Made by a program: the position numbers and the translations under genes. Source: Scolanthus callimorphus (lineage: Eukaryota > Cnidaria > Anthozoa > Actiniaria > Edwardsiidae). From it: a stretch of DNA of 64,000 bases. How positions within the stretch are numbered: the stretch's first letter is position 1; each line of letters opens with the position of its first letter. Positions 11,566-24,964 of this stretch are shown piece after piece. The stretch spans positions 15,602,501-15,666,500 of the forward strand of contig CM066916.1 in the NCBI GenBank assembly GCA_033964015.1. The letters are read 5' to 3'. The notes beneath the pieces were generated by a model. The model saw nothing but the letters and a program-made list of their open reading frames with translations, ran no database searches and had not been told where the DNA came from.

Positions 11566-12682
11566 ATATCCCAGTGATCAATTTTAACGCGCGCTCATTG
11601 GTCGAAACGTATCACGTGGTGCATTTTCAAAGGACAGATATCAGACGATATTGTCCGTCGTAAGTGATATCCGTCCTGGGAGAAATGTTTTAAGCAAAAA
11701 ATGGATATTTTCTGTTTAAAAATAATGGAAACAAGCAACCAAGGTTTTTGTCGAAGAATGTTGATGAAATACGGAAATTGGTGGCTGAGGCGACACCGGA
11801 AAACACAAAAAAGTCAACTAAACAGACCGTGAATGTTTTGAATGGTTTACACAGGGCCATTCCATTTTATATCCACACACCCGGGTTGATGACATCGTCA
11901 AGAATTGACCCCTAAGAAATAAATTCTGCCAGAGGACCTTTCTTCAATTAACCCCTAAGAAAAAATGGCATATGCCCCTAAAATTTACCGGTTGATGACA
12001 AATTTCCGTCCCTCCCGGGATGCGACCACCCTCAGAAAATGTCATCAACCGGGGGTGTGTGGACAAGAAATATAATGGCCCACAGTATTTAGTTTTTTGT
12101 TGTTGTTTCAATCCAAGTTAATTCGGTTGACATTCGCGAAAATGAAAGAGCTAAACAAAAAAGAGCAAAATGACGATAAAAGAATTGTTTTTAAACTTAC
12201 CATTTTGTCGTAGCTTGGCAAATAGAAAAAACAACTTGAAATCAGCTCAACCAAAATTCACCCACTTCGAGTGTAGTCCAGCAAGCCGACTTCCAAGTTC
12301 GATCAGCAGCGCTAAATTTTTCCAACTCTGCATTTCACGGCTGTAATTTATACTTCAGTTCACAGCAGGACACTAAACAGTCCGCCAAGGAATTAGACCT
12401 GAAAACCCGAAATCTGGGCAAGATTTCTGTAGAAAAGCACTCGGGAAAGCACTAGAACTTGTGCGTTGTAAATTTGTTTTCTAAATTCTCTCTGATTTCT
12501 TCTAGCCCAACGTTAGGGTTTGATTGACAGTTTTTGTGTCAACCAATCACAGCCCGAATAAAAATATTTTTGCCATTTCCCCGCTTGCGATTTGCCTTTC
12601 GCGCCATACTGCAGTTTAGTGGTTTTCTCACGTTCATAAATGTTTTCTTCTCTAGAGTTTTTCAGTGAAGTCGCTGGGATAT
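11566..12682. mobile_element. 1.1-kb element with ATATCCCAG ends
   Basis: It begins ATATCCCAGTGA and ends with CGCTGGGATAT, short imperfect inverted ends, inside the loop of the foldback element. It contains a separate 226-bp MITE (11855-12080) and no convincing frame. Its CATTGGTCGAAACG and CAACCAATCACAG blocks resemble the CCAAT-rich ends of other MITEs in the window. Confidence 0.5.
11855..12080. mobile_element. MITE with GGCCATT ends and CACAG duplication
   Basis: A 226-bp foldback with ends of GGCCATTCCATTTTATATCC / GAAATATAATGGCC type. Inner arms are CACACACCCGGGTTGATGAC and GTCATCAACCGGGGGTGTGT. A 5-bp CACAG flanks both sides (11850-11854 and 12081-12085). Confidence 0.8.
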
Positions 12683-12688
12683 AAAATA

Positions 12689-12857
12689 AATAAACCCCTT
12701 CTTGGCTTGCTGTAATATCGGCGGATAATGTCCGCGGATGAAAAATGGTCCTCAAAATTTAACAGTTGTTTCGCTTCTCGGCCAACTGTTCATTTTTCGT
12801 ACCATTTTTCATCCTTGGACATTATCCGCGATGTTACAGCCGCCAGAAGGGGTTTAT
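12689..12857. repeat. Hairpin at the loop edge of the giant foldback
   Basis: The left arm 12689-12749 (AATAAACCCCTTCTTGGC ... CGGATAATGTCC ... GAAAAATGGT) pairs with the right arm 12801-12857. Array 3 follows directly, so this is a secondary hairpin close to the symmetry centre of the large palindrome. Confidence 0.75.
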
Positions 12858-15800
12858 TTACAAAGCCCGATTTCTCCTATAACGACCCGCTCTACTCCAT
12901 CTACAAAGCCCGATTTCTCCTATAACGACCCGCTCTACTCCATCTACAAAGCCCGATTTCTCCTATAACGACCCGCCCAACCCCATCTACAAAGCCCGAT
13001 ATCCCCTATAACTACCCGCTCAACTCCATCTACAAAGCCCGATTTCTCCTATAACGACCCGCTCTACTCCATCTACAAAGCCCGATTTCTCCTATAACGA
13101 CCCGACCAACCCCATTTACAAAGCCCGATATCCCCTATAACTACCCGCTCAACTCCATCTACAAAGCCCGATTTCTCCTATAACGACCCGCTCAACTCCA
13201 TCTACAAAGCCCGATATCCACTATGACGACGCCCGATTTCTTCTATAACGACCCGCCCTACTCCATCTACAAAGCCCGATTTCGTTTATAACGACCCGTC
13301 CAACTCCATCTACAAAGCCCGATATCCCCTATAACGACCCGCTCTACTCCATCTACAAAGCCCGATATCCCCTATAACGACCCGCACCAATCCATCTACA
13401 AAGCCCGATTTCTCGTATAACGACCCGCGCAACTCCATCTACAAAGCCCGATATCCCCTATAACGACCTGCCGAACTCCATCTACAAAGCCCGATATCCC
13501 CTATAACGACCCGCGCTACCCCATCTACAAAGCCCGATATCCCCTATAACGACCCGCTCTACTCCATCTACAAAGCCCGATATCCCCTATAACGACCCGC
13601 ACCAATCCATCTACAAAGCCCGATTTCTCGTATAACGACCCGCGCAACTCCATCTACAAAGCCCGATATCCCCTATAACGACCTGCCGAACTCCATCTAC
13701 AAAGCCCGATATCCCCTATAACGACCCGCGCTACCCCATCTACAAAGCCCGATATCCCCTATAACGACGCGCGCAACTCCATCTACAAAGCCCGATATCC
13801 CCTATAACGACCCGCCGAACTCCATCTACAAAGCCCGATATCCCCTATAACGACGCGCGCAACTCATCTACAAAGCCCGATATACCCTATAACAACGCGC
13901 GCAACTCCATCTACAAAGCCCGATATACCCTATAACGACGCGCGCAACTCCATCTACAAAGCCTGATATCCCCTATAACGACCCGCCGACCTCCATCTAC
14001 AAAGCCCGATATCCCCTATAACGACCCGCGCTACCCCATCTACAAAGCCCGATATCCCTATAACAACCCGCCCAACTCCATCTACAAAGCCCGATATCCC
14101 CTATAACGACGCGCGCAACTCCATCTACAAAGCCCGATATCCCCTATAACGACCAGCTCTACTCCATCTACAAAGCCCGATATCCCCTATAACGACCCGC
14201 CGAACTCCATCTACAAAGCCCGATATCCCCTATAACAACCCGCCCAACTCCATCTACAAAGCCCGATATCCCCTATAACGACGCGCGCAACTCCATCTAC
14301 AAAGCCCGATATCCCCTATAACGACCCGCGCTACCCCATCTACAAAGTCCGAAATCCCCTATAACGACCCGCGCAACTCCATCTACAAAGCCCGATATCC
14401 CCTATAACGACCCGCCCAACCCTATCTACAAAGCCCGATATCCCATATAACGACGCGCGCAACTCCATCTACAAAGCCGATATCCTTGATAACGACCCGC
14501 CCAACTCCATCTACAAAGCCCGATATCCTTGATAACGACCCGCCCAACCCTATCTACAAAGACCGATATCCGCTATAACGACCCGTCCAACTCCATCTAC
14601 AAAGCCCGATATCCCCTATAACGACGCGCGCAACTCCATCTACAAAGGATCTATAACGACCCGCGCTACCCCATCTACAAAGCCCGATATCCGCTATAAC
14701 GACCCACCCAACTCTATCTACAAAGCCCGATTTCTCCTATAAGGACCCACTCTACTCCATCTACAAAGCCCGATATCCGCTATAACGACCCACCAACTCC
14801 ATCTAGACAGACCGATTTCTCCTATAACGACCCGCTCTACTCCATCTACAAAGCCCGATTTCTCCTATAACGACACGCCCAACTCCATCTACAAAGCCCG
14901 ATATCCCCTATAACGACCCGCTCTACTCCATCTACAAAGCCCGATATCCCCTATAACGACCCGCTCTACTCCATCTACAAAGCCCGATATCCCCTATAAC
15001 GACCCACCAAACTCCATCTACAAAGCCTGATTTCTTCTATAACGACCCGCTCTACTCCATCTACAAAGCCCGACATCCGCTATAACGACCCACCCAACTC
15101 CATCTACAAAACCCGATTTCTCCTATAACGACCCGCTCTACTCCATCTACAAAGCCCGATATCGGCTATAACGACCCACCCAACTCCATCTACAAAGCCC
15201 GATTTCTCCTATAATGACCCGCTCTACTCCATCTACAAAGCCCGATTTCTCCTATAACGACCCGCCCAACTCCATCTACAAAGCCCGATTTCTTCTATAA
15301 CGTCCCGCTCTACTCCATCTACAAAGCCCGATTTCTCCTATAACGACCCGCCCAACTCCATCTACAAAGCCCGATTTCTTCTATAACGTCCCGCTCTACT
15401 CCATCTACAAAGCCCGATTTCTCCTATAACGACCCGCCCAACTCCATCTACAAAGCCCGATTTCTTCTATAACGAACTGCTCTACTCCATCTAGAAAGCC
15501 CGATTTCTCCTATAACGACCAGCCCGACTCCATCTAGAAAGCCCGATTTCTTCTATAACGACCCGCCCAACTCCATCTACAAAGCCCGATTTCTCCTATA
15601 ACGACCGCTCTACTCCATCTCAAAGCCCGATTTCTCCTATAACGACCCGCCCAACCCTATCTACAAAGCCCGATATCCCCTATAACGACCCGCTCAACTC
15701 CATCTACAAAGCCCGATTTCCTCCTATAACGACCCCCCCAACCCTATCTACAAAGCCCGATATCCCCTATAACGACGCGCGCAACTCCATCTACAAAGCC

Positions 15801-18800
15801 CGATATCCTTGATAACGACCCGCCCAACCCTATCTACAAAGCCCGATATCCCCTATAACGACCCGTTCAACTCCATCTACAAAGCCCGATATCCCCTATA
15901 ACGACCCGCCGAACTCCATCTACAAAGCCCGATATCCCCTATAACGACCGCGCTACCCCATCTACAAAGCCCGATATCCCCTATAACAACCCGCCCAACT
16001 CCATCTACAAAGCCCGATATCCCTATAACGACGCGCGCAACTCCATCTACAAAGCCCGATATCCCCTATAACGACCCGCGCTACCCCTCTACAAAGTCCG
16101 AAATCCCCTATAACGACCCGCGCAACTCCATCTACAAAGCCCGATATCCCCTATAACGACCTGCCGAACTCCATCTACAAAGCCCGATATCCCTATAACG
16201 ACCCGCGCTACCCATCTACAAAGCCCGATATCCCTTATAACGAAGCGCGCAACTCCATCTACAAAGCCCGATATCCCCTATAACGACCCGCCGAACTCCA
16301 TCTACAAAGCCCGATATCCCCTATAACGACGCGCGCAACTCCATCTACAAAGCCCGATATACCCTATAACGACGCGCGCAACTCCATCTACAAAGCCTGA
16401 TATCCCCTATAACGACCCGCCGACCTCCATCTACAAAGCCCGATATCCCCTATAACGACCCGCGCTACCCCATCTACAAAGCCGGTATCCCCTATAACAA
16501 CCCGCCCAACTCCATCTACAAAGCCCGATATCCCCTATAACGACGCGCGCAACTCCATCTACAAAGCCCGATATCCCCTATAACGACCAGCTCTACTCCA
16601 TCTACAAAGCCCGATATCCCCTATAACGACCCGCCGAACTCCATCTACAAAGCCCGATATCCCCTATAACGACGCGCGCAACTCCATCTACAAAGCCCGA
16701 TATATCCTATAACGACGCGCGCAACCTCATCTACAAAGCCCGATATCCCCTATAACGACCCGCCGAACTCCATCTACAAAGCCCGATATCCCCTATAACG
16801 ACGCGCGCAACTCCATCTACAAAGCCCGATATCCCCTATAACGACCCGCGCTACCCATCTACAAAGTCCGAAATCCCCTATAACGACCCGCGCAACTCCA
16901 TCTACAAAGCCCGATATCTCCTATAACGACCCGCCGAACTCCATCTACAAAGCCCGATATCGGCTATAACGACCCACCCAACTCCATCTACAAAGCCCAT
17001 TTCTCCTATAATGACCCGCTCTACTCCATCTACAAAGCCCGATTTCTCCTATAACGACCCGCCCAACTCCATCTACAAAGCCCGATATCCCCTATAACGA
17101 CCCGCTCTACTCCATCTACAAAGCCGATATCCACTATAACGACCCACCCAACTCCATCTGCAAAGCCCGATTTCTTCTATAACGTCCCGCTCTACTCCAT
17201 CCACAAAGCCGATTTCTCCTATAACGACCCGCCCAACTCCATCTACAAAGCCCGATTTCTTCTATAACGACCCGCTCTACTCCATCTAGAAAGCCCGATT
17301 TCTCCTATAACGACCAGCCCAACTCCATCTACAAAGCCCGATTTCTTCTATAACGACCCGCCCAACTCCATCTACAAAGCCCGATTTCTCCTATAACGAC
17401 CCGCTCTACTCCATCTACAAAGCCCGATTTCTCCTATAACGACCCGCCCAACCCTATCTACAAAGCCCGATATCCCCTATAACGACGCGCGCAACTCCAT
17501 CTACAAAGCCCGATATCCTTGATAACGACCCGCCCAACCTATCTACAAAGCCCGATATCCCCTATAACGACCCGTCCAACTCCATCTACAAAGCCCGATT
17601 TCTCCTATAACGACCCGCTCTACTCCATCTCCAAAGCCCGATTTCTCCTATAACGACCCGCCCAACCCTATCTACAAAGCCCGATATCCCCTATAACGAC
17701 CCGCTCAACTCCATCTACAAAGCCCGATTTCTCCTATAACGACCCCCCAACCCTATCTACAAAGCCCGATATCCCCTATAACGACGCGCGCAACTCCATC
17801 TACAAAGCCCGATATCCTTGATAACGACCCGCCCAACCCTATCTACAAAGCCCGATATCCCCTATAACGACCCGTTCAACTCCATCTACAAAGCCCGATA
17901 TCCCCTATAACGACCCGCCGAACTCCATCTACAAAGCCCGATATCCCCTATAACGACCCGCGCTACCCCATCTACAAAGCCCGATATCCCCTATAACAAC
18001 CCGCCCAACTCCATCTACAAAGCCCGATATCCCCTATAACGACGCGCGCAACTCCATCTACAAAGCCCGATATCCCTATAACGACCCGCGCTACCCCATC
18101 TACAAAGTCCGAAATCCCCTATAACGACCCGCGCAACTCCATCTACAAAGCCCGATATCCCCTATAACGACCTGCCGAACTCCATCTACAAAGCCCGATA
18201 TCCCCTATAACGACCCGCGCTACCCCATCTACAAAGCCCGATATCCCTTATAACGACGCGCGCAACTCCATCTACAAAGCCCGATATCCCCTATAACGAC
18301 CCGCCGAACTCCATCTACAAAGCCCGATATCCCTATAACGACGCGCGCAACTCCATCTACAAAGCCCGATATACCCTATAACGACGCGCGCAACTCCATC
18401 TACAAAGCCTGATATCCCCTATAACGACCCGCCGACCTCCATCTACAAAGCCCGATATCCCCTATAACGACCCGCGCTACCCATCTACAAAGCCCGGTAT
18501 CCCCTATAACAACCCGCCCAACTCCATCTACAAAGCCCGATATCCCCTATAACGACGCGCGCAACTCCATCTACAAAGCCCGATATCCCCTATAACGACC
18601 AGCTCTACTCCATCTACAAAGCCCGATATCCCCTATAACGACCCGCCGAACTCCATCTACAAAGCCCGATATCCCCTATAACGACGCGCGCAACTCCATC
18701 TACAAAGCCCGATATATCCTATAACGACGCGCGCAACCTCATCTACAAAGCCCGATATCCCCTATAACGACCCGCCGAACTCCATCTACAAAGCCCGATA

Positions 18801-21800
18801 TCCCCTATAACGACGCGCGCAACTCCATCTACAAAGCCCGATATCCCCTATAACGACCCGCGCTACCCCATCTACAAAGTCCGAAATCCCCTATAACGAC
18901 CCGCGCAACTCCATCTACAAAGCCCGATATCTCCTATAACGACCCGCCGAACTCCATCTACAAAGCCCGATATCGGCTATAACGACCCACCCAACTCCAT
19001 CTACAAAGCCCCATTTCTCCTATAATGACCCGCTCTACTCCATCTACAAAGCCCGATTTCTCCTATAACGACCCGCCCAACTCCATCTACAAAGCCCGAT
19101 ATCCCTATAACGACCCGCTCTACTCCATCTACAAAGCCCGATATCCACTATAACGACCCACCCAACTCCATCTGCAAAGCCCGATTTCTTCTATAACGTC
19201 CCGCTCTACTCCATCCACAAAGCCGATTTCTCCTATAACGACCCGCCCAACTCCATCTACAAAGCCCGATTTCTTCTATAACGACCCGCTCTACTCCATC
19301 TAGAAAGCCCGATTTCTCCTATAACGACCAGCCCAACTCCATCTACAAAGCCCGATTTCTTCTATAACGACCCGCCCAACTCCATCTACAAAGCCCGATT
19401 TCTCCTATAACGACCCGCTCTACTCCATCTACAAAGCCCGATTTCTCCTATAACGACCCGCCCAACCCTATCTACAAAGCCCGATATCCCCTATAACGAC
19501 GCGCGCAACTCCATCTACAAAGCCCGATATCCTTGATAACGACCCGCCCAACCCTATCTACAAAGCCCGATATCCCCTATAACGACCCGTCCAACTCCAT
19601 CTACAAAGCCCGATATCCCCTATAACGACCCGCCGAACTCCATCTACAAAGCCCGATATCCCCTATAACGACGCGCGCAACTCCATCTACAAAGCCCGAT
19701 ATCCCCTATAACGACCCGCGCTACCCCATCTACAAAGTCCGAAATCCCCTATAACGACCCGCGCAACTCCATCTACAAAGCCCGATATCCCCTATAACGA
19801 CCTGCCGAACTCCATCTACAAAGCCCGATATCCCCTATAACGACCCGCGCTACCCCATCTACAAAGCCCGATATCCCCTATAACGACGCGCGCAACTCCA
19901 TCTACAAAGCCCGATATCCCCTATAACGACCCGCCGAACTCCATCTACAAAGCCCGATATCCCCTATAACGACGCGCGCAACTCCATCTACAAAGCCCGA
20001 TATACCCTATAACGACGCGCGCAACTCCATCTACAAAGCCTGATATCCCCTATAACGACCCGCCGACCTCCATCTACAAAGCCCGATATCCCCTATAACG
20101 ACCCGCGCTACCCCATCTACAAAGCCCGATATCCCCTATAACAACCCGCCCAACTCCATCTACAAAGCCCGATATCCCCTATAACGACGCGCGCAACTCC
20201 ATCTACAAAGCCCGATATCCCCTATAACGACCAGCTCTACTCCATCTACAAAGCCCGATATCCCCTATAACGACCCGCCGAACTCCATCTACAAAGCCCG
20301 ATATCCCCTATAACGACGCGCGCAACTCCATCTACAAAGCCCGATATATCCTATAACGACGCGCGCAACCTCATCTACAAAGCCCGATATCCCCTATAAC
20401 GACCCGCCGAACTCCATCTACAAAGCCCGATATCCCCTATAACGACGCGCGCAACTCCATCTACAAAGCCCGATATCCCCTATAACGACCCGCGCTACCC
20501 CATCTACAAAGTCCGAAATCCCCTATAACGACCCGCGCAACTCCATCTACAAAGCCCGATATCTGCTATAACGACCCGCCGAACTCCATCTACAAAGCCC
20601 GATATCGGCTATAACGACCCACCCAACTCCATCTACAAAGCCTGATTTCTCCTATAATGACCCGCTCTACTCCATCTACAAAGCCCGATTTCTCCTATAA
20701 CGACCCGCCCAACTCCATCTACAAAGCCCGATATCCCCTATAACGACCGCTCTACTCCATCTACAAAGCCCGATATCCCCTACAACGACCCACCCAACTC
20801 CATCTGCAAAGCCCGATTTCTTCTATAACGTCCCGCTCTACTCCATCTACAAAGCCGATTTCTCCTATAACGACCCGCCCAACTCCATCTACAAAGCCCG
20901 ATTTCTTCTATAACGACCCGCTCTACTCCATCTAGAAAGCCCGATTTCTCCTATAACGACCAGCCCAACTCCATCTACAAAGCCCGATTTCTTCTATAAC
21001 GACCCGCCCAACTCCATCTACAAAGCCCGATTTCTCCTATAACGACCCGCTCTACTCCATCTACAAAGCCCGATTTCTCCTATAACGACCCGCCCAACCC
21101 TATCTACAAAGCCCGATATCCCCTATAACGACGCGCGCAACTCCATCTACAAAGCCCGATATCCTTGATAACGACCCGCCCAACCCTATCTACAAAGCCC
21201 GATATCCCCTATAACGACCCGTCCAACTCCATCTACAAAGCCCGATATCCCCTATAACGACCCGCCGAACTCCATCTACAAAGCCCGATATCCCCTATAT
21301 ATAACGACCCGCGCTACCCCATCTACAAAGCCCCATATCCCCTATAACAACCCGCCCAACTCCATCTACAAAGCCCGATATCCCCTATAACGACGCGCGC
21401 AACTCCATCTACAACCCCCATATCCCTATAACGACCCGCGCTACCCCATCTACAAAGTCCGAAATCCCCTATAACGACCCGCGCAACTCCATCTACAAAG
21501 CCCGATATCCCCTATAACAACCCACCCAACTCCATCTACAAAGACCGATATCCCCTATAACGACGCGCGCAACTCCATCTACAAAGCCCGATATCCCCTA
21601 TTACGACCCGCCGAACTCCATCTACAAAGCCCGATATCCCCTATAACGACGCGCGCAACTCCATCTACAAAGCCCGATATATCCTATAACGACGCGCGCA
21701 ACCTCATCTACAAAGCCCGATATCCCCTATAACGACCCGCCGAACTCCATCTACAAAGCCCGATATCCCCTATAACGACGCGCGCAACTCCATCTACAAA

Positions 21801-24127
21801 GCCCGATATCCCCTATAACGACCCGCGCTACCCCATCTACAAAGTCCGAAATCCCCTATAACGACCCGCGCAACTCCATCTACAAAGCCCGATATCCCCT
21901 ATAACGACCCGCCGAACTCCATCTACAAAGCCCGATATCGGCTATAACGACCCACCCAACTCCATCTACAAAGCCCGATTTCTCCTATAATGACCCGCTC
22001 TACTCCATCTACAAAGCCCGATTTCTCCTATAACGACCCGCCCAACTCCATCTACAAAGCCCGATTTCTTCTATAACGACCCGCTCTACTCCATCTAGAA
22101 AGCCCGATTTCTCCTATAACGACCAGCGCAACTCCATCTACAAAGCCCGATTTCTTCTATAACGACCCGCCCAACTCCATCTACAAAGCCCGATTTCTCC
22201 TATAACGACCCGCTCTACTCCATCTACAAAGCCCGATTTCTCCTATAACGATCCGCCCAACCCTATCTACAAAGCCCGATATCCCCTATAACGACGCGCG
22301 CAACTCCATCTACAAAGCCCGATATCCTTGTTAACGACCCGCCCAACCCTATCTACAAAGCCCGATATCCCCTATAACGACCCGTCCAACTCCATCTACA
22401 AAGCCCGATATCCCCTATAACGACCCGCCGAACTCCATCTACAAAGCCCGATATCCCCTATAACGACCCGCGCTACCCATCTACAAAGCCCATATCCCCT
22501 ATAACAACCCGCCCCGCTCCATCTACAAAGCCCGATATCCCCTATAACGACGCGCGCAACTCCATCTACAAAGCCCGATATCGGCTATAACGACCCACCC
22601 AACTCCATCTACAAAGCCCGATTTCTCCTATAATGACCCGCCCAACTCCATCTACAAAGCCCGATATCCCCTATAACGACCCGCGCTACCCCATCTACAA
22701 AGTCCGAAATCCCCTATAACGACCCGCGCAACTCCATCTACAAAGCCCGACATCCCCTATAACGACCCGCCGAACTCCATCTACAAAGCCCGATATCCCC
22801 TATAACGACGCGCGCAACTCCATCTACAAAGCCCGATATACCCTATAACGACCCGCTCTACTTCATCTACAAAGCCCGATATCCCCTATAACGACCCGCG
22901 CTACCCCATCTACAAAGCCCGAGATCCCCTATAACGACGCGCGCAACTCCATCTACATAGCCCGATATACCCTATAACGACCAGCTCTACTCCATCTACA
23001 AAGCCCGATATACCCTATAACGACCCGCGCTACCCCATCTACAAGGCCCGAGATCCCCTATAACGACGCGCACAACTCCATCTACAAAGCCCGATATACC
23101 CTCTAACGACCCGCTCTACTCCATCTAACGCCCGATATCCCCTATAACGACCCGCGCTACCCCATCTACAAAGCCCGAGATCCCCTATAACGACGCGCGC
23201 AACTCCATCTACAAAGCCCGATATACCCTATAGCGACGCGCGCAACTCCATCTACAAAGCCCGACATACCCTATAACGACCCGCTCTACTCCATCTACAA
23301 AGCCCGATATCCCCTATAACGACCCGCGCTACCCTATCTACAAAGCCCGAGATCCCCTATAACGACGCGCGCAACTCCATCTACAAAGCCCGATATACCC
23401 TATAACGACCAGCTCTACTCCATCTACAAAGCCCGATATCCCCTATAACGACCCGCCCAACTCCATCTACAAAGACCGAGATCCCCTATAACGACCCGCC
23501 CAACTCCATCTACAAAGCCCGATATCCCCTATAACGACCCGCCCAACTCCATCTACAAAGACCGATATCCCCTATAACGACCCGCCCAACTCCATCTACA
23601 AAGCCCGATATCCCCTATAACGACCCGCCCAACTCCGTCTACAAAGACCGATATCCCCTATAACGACCCGCCCAACTCCATCTACAAAGCCCGATATCCC
23701 CTATAACGACCCGCGCAACTCCATCTACAAAGCCCGATATCCCCTATAACGACCCGCGCTACCCCATCTACAAAGCCCGATTTCCCCTATGACGACCTGC
23801 CCAACTCCATCTAGAAAGCCCGATATCCCCTATAACGATGCGCGCAACTCCATCTACAAAGCCCGATATACCCTATAACGACCCGCTCTACTCCATCTAC
23901 AAAGCCCGATATCCCCTATAACGACCCGCGCTACCCCATCTACAAAGCCCGAGATCCCCTATAACGACCCGCGCAACTCCATCTACAAAGCCCGATTTGT
24001 CCTATAACGACCCGCCCACCCTATCTACAAAGCCCGATATCCCCTATAACGACCCGCACCACTCCATCTACAAAGCCGGATATCCGCTATAACGACCCAC
24101 TCTCCCCCATCTACAAAGCCTGATATC
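12858..24127 (-). repeat. 43-bp satellite, array 3 (reverse), with 2-kb higher-order repeats
   Basis: About 262 copies of the same 43-bp unit in reverse orientation (CCATCTACAAAGCCCGA ... CCTATAACGAC). The rare variant CGATATCCTTGATAACG occurs at about 15801, 17511, 17810, 19525, 21157 and 22320 (the last as CCTTGTTAACG). The spacings 15801 to 17810 and 17511 to 19525 are both close to 2.01 kb. The blocks around 15660-17668 and 17669-19600 match unit by unit and differ mainly in homopolymer length. Shorter versions of the block follow to about 22400, and a differently composed stretch continues to 24127. No coding content. Confidence 0.95.
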
Positions 24128-24955
24128 TTTTATTTTAATTGAATGTTTAATTTTGCATCTATTTCTTTTATTCGCAAATAATAGCGCCGCGAAAGGTATT
24201 ATTTTTAGTACAGATGGCCAAAAATGTGCTTTCAAGATATTCGCAGTTCTTGTTATTGTGTTCGGTTGCTATAGTCACAGAGAATAATTATGTGATTTGT
24301 GTTTCATAAAATTCGGCTTAATTGGTTTTCAAGATATTCCCTAGTTTTCCACGGTCACGTGACTGATGACGTCATCATAATTTTTATAATTGTGTATTCG
24401 GTTCTTATAGTCATAGAGGATATGTGTTTTGTGTTTCATAAAATTCGGCTCATTGGTTTTCAAGATATTCGCTATTTTCCCACTGTCAGGTGACTGATGA
24501 CGTCATCATAATTTTTATAATTGTGTATTCGGTTCTTATAGTCATAGAGGATATGTGTTTTGTGTTTCATAAAATTCGGCTCATTGGTTTTCAAGATATT
24601 CGCTATTTTCCACGGTCAGGTGACTGATGACGTCATCATAATTATTGTTATTGTGCTCGGTTTTCAAAGTCATAGAGGATATGTGTTTTGTGTTTCATAA
24701 AATTCGGCTTATTGGTTTTCAAGTTATTCGCTATTTTCCCACGGTCACGTGACTTCTGCTATTTTGACGTTTTTATGACATGTATATGATGTTTCCCAAC
24801 AAAAAGGCTTAAGTTGAAAATTTGGTGCAAATTGGATACAATTTGGGCGAGTTATGCGTATTTAGATTCTAGGTAACTGAAGGTTTCAGGTAACTGGAAA
24901 GAGTGAACTAGGTAACTGGGTAACTAGGTAACTAGGTAACCAACTTCACACTGGT
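24128..24955 (-). repeat. Right terminal inverted repeat of the foldback element
   Basis: Inverted copy of 348-1295 without the 261-bp insertion. It has three and a half direct repeats of about 130 bp, with TGATGACGTCATCATAAT starting near 24364, 24495 and 24625. Each unit carries the CRE palindrome and a CACGTGAC or CAGGTGAC motif. The outer 80 bp are GGTAACTAGGTAAC repeats ending CACACTGGT. Confidence 0.85.
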
Positions 24956-24964
24956 AGTTTTTCT
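24956..24964. repeat. 9-bp target-site duplication, right copy
   Basis: AGTTTTTCT, identical to 339-347, directly outside the right TIR. Confidence 0.75.

Larger units (their letters stand above)
348..24955. mobile_element. Giant foldback transposon with satellite-filled arms
   Basis: A 24.6-kb unit starts ACCAGTGTGAAGTTGG and ends with its reverse complement, flanked by a perfect 9-bp direct repeat. In order it holds: left TIR (348-1295), forward 43-bp satellite (1296-4258), inserted S element (4259-9720), forward satellite (9721-11565), loop with two smaller elements (11566-12857), reverse satellite (12858-24127) and right TIR (24128-24955). The first two satellite units next to each TIR carry the same rare variants in mirror image, so the inverted repeat continues into the satellite. 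No transposase-like frame is visible, so it is probably non-autonomous. The 9-bp duplication and long TIRs suggest a Mutator-like origin. Sea urchin TU and Drosophila FB/Galileo elements are architectural parallels, not demonstrated relatives. Confidence 0.75.

Noticed and set aside
12728..12968. Overlapping 65-76-residue frames with SPITTRSTPSTKP-like repeats in the satellite
   Set aside because: The 43-bp period is not divisible by three, so every frame is interrupted after a few units; these are satellite translations.
1296..24127. CRISPR-like array (constant blocks with variable linkers)
   Set aside because: The linkers fall into a few recurring types, the unit is one 43-bp satellite, and the surroundings are eukaryotic genes and transposons.
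12858..24127. Centromere satellite with a CENP-B-type box
   Set aside because: Unit length and higher-order repeats are suggestive, but no CENP-B box is present and the arrays are bounded by TIRs and a target-site duplication.
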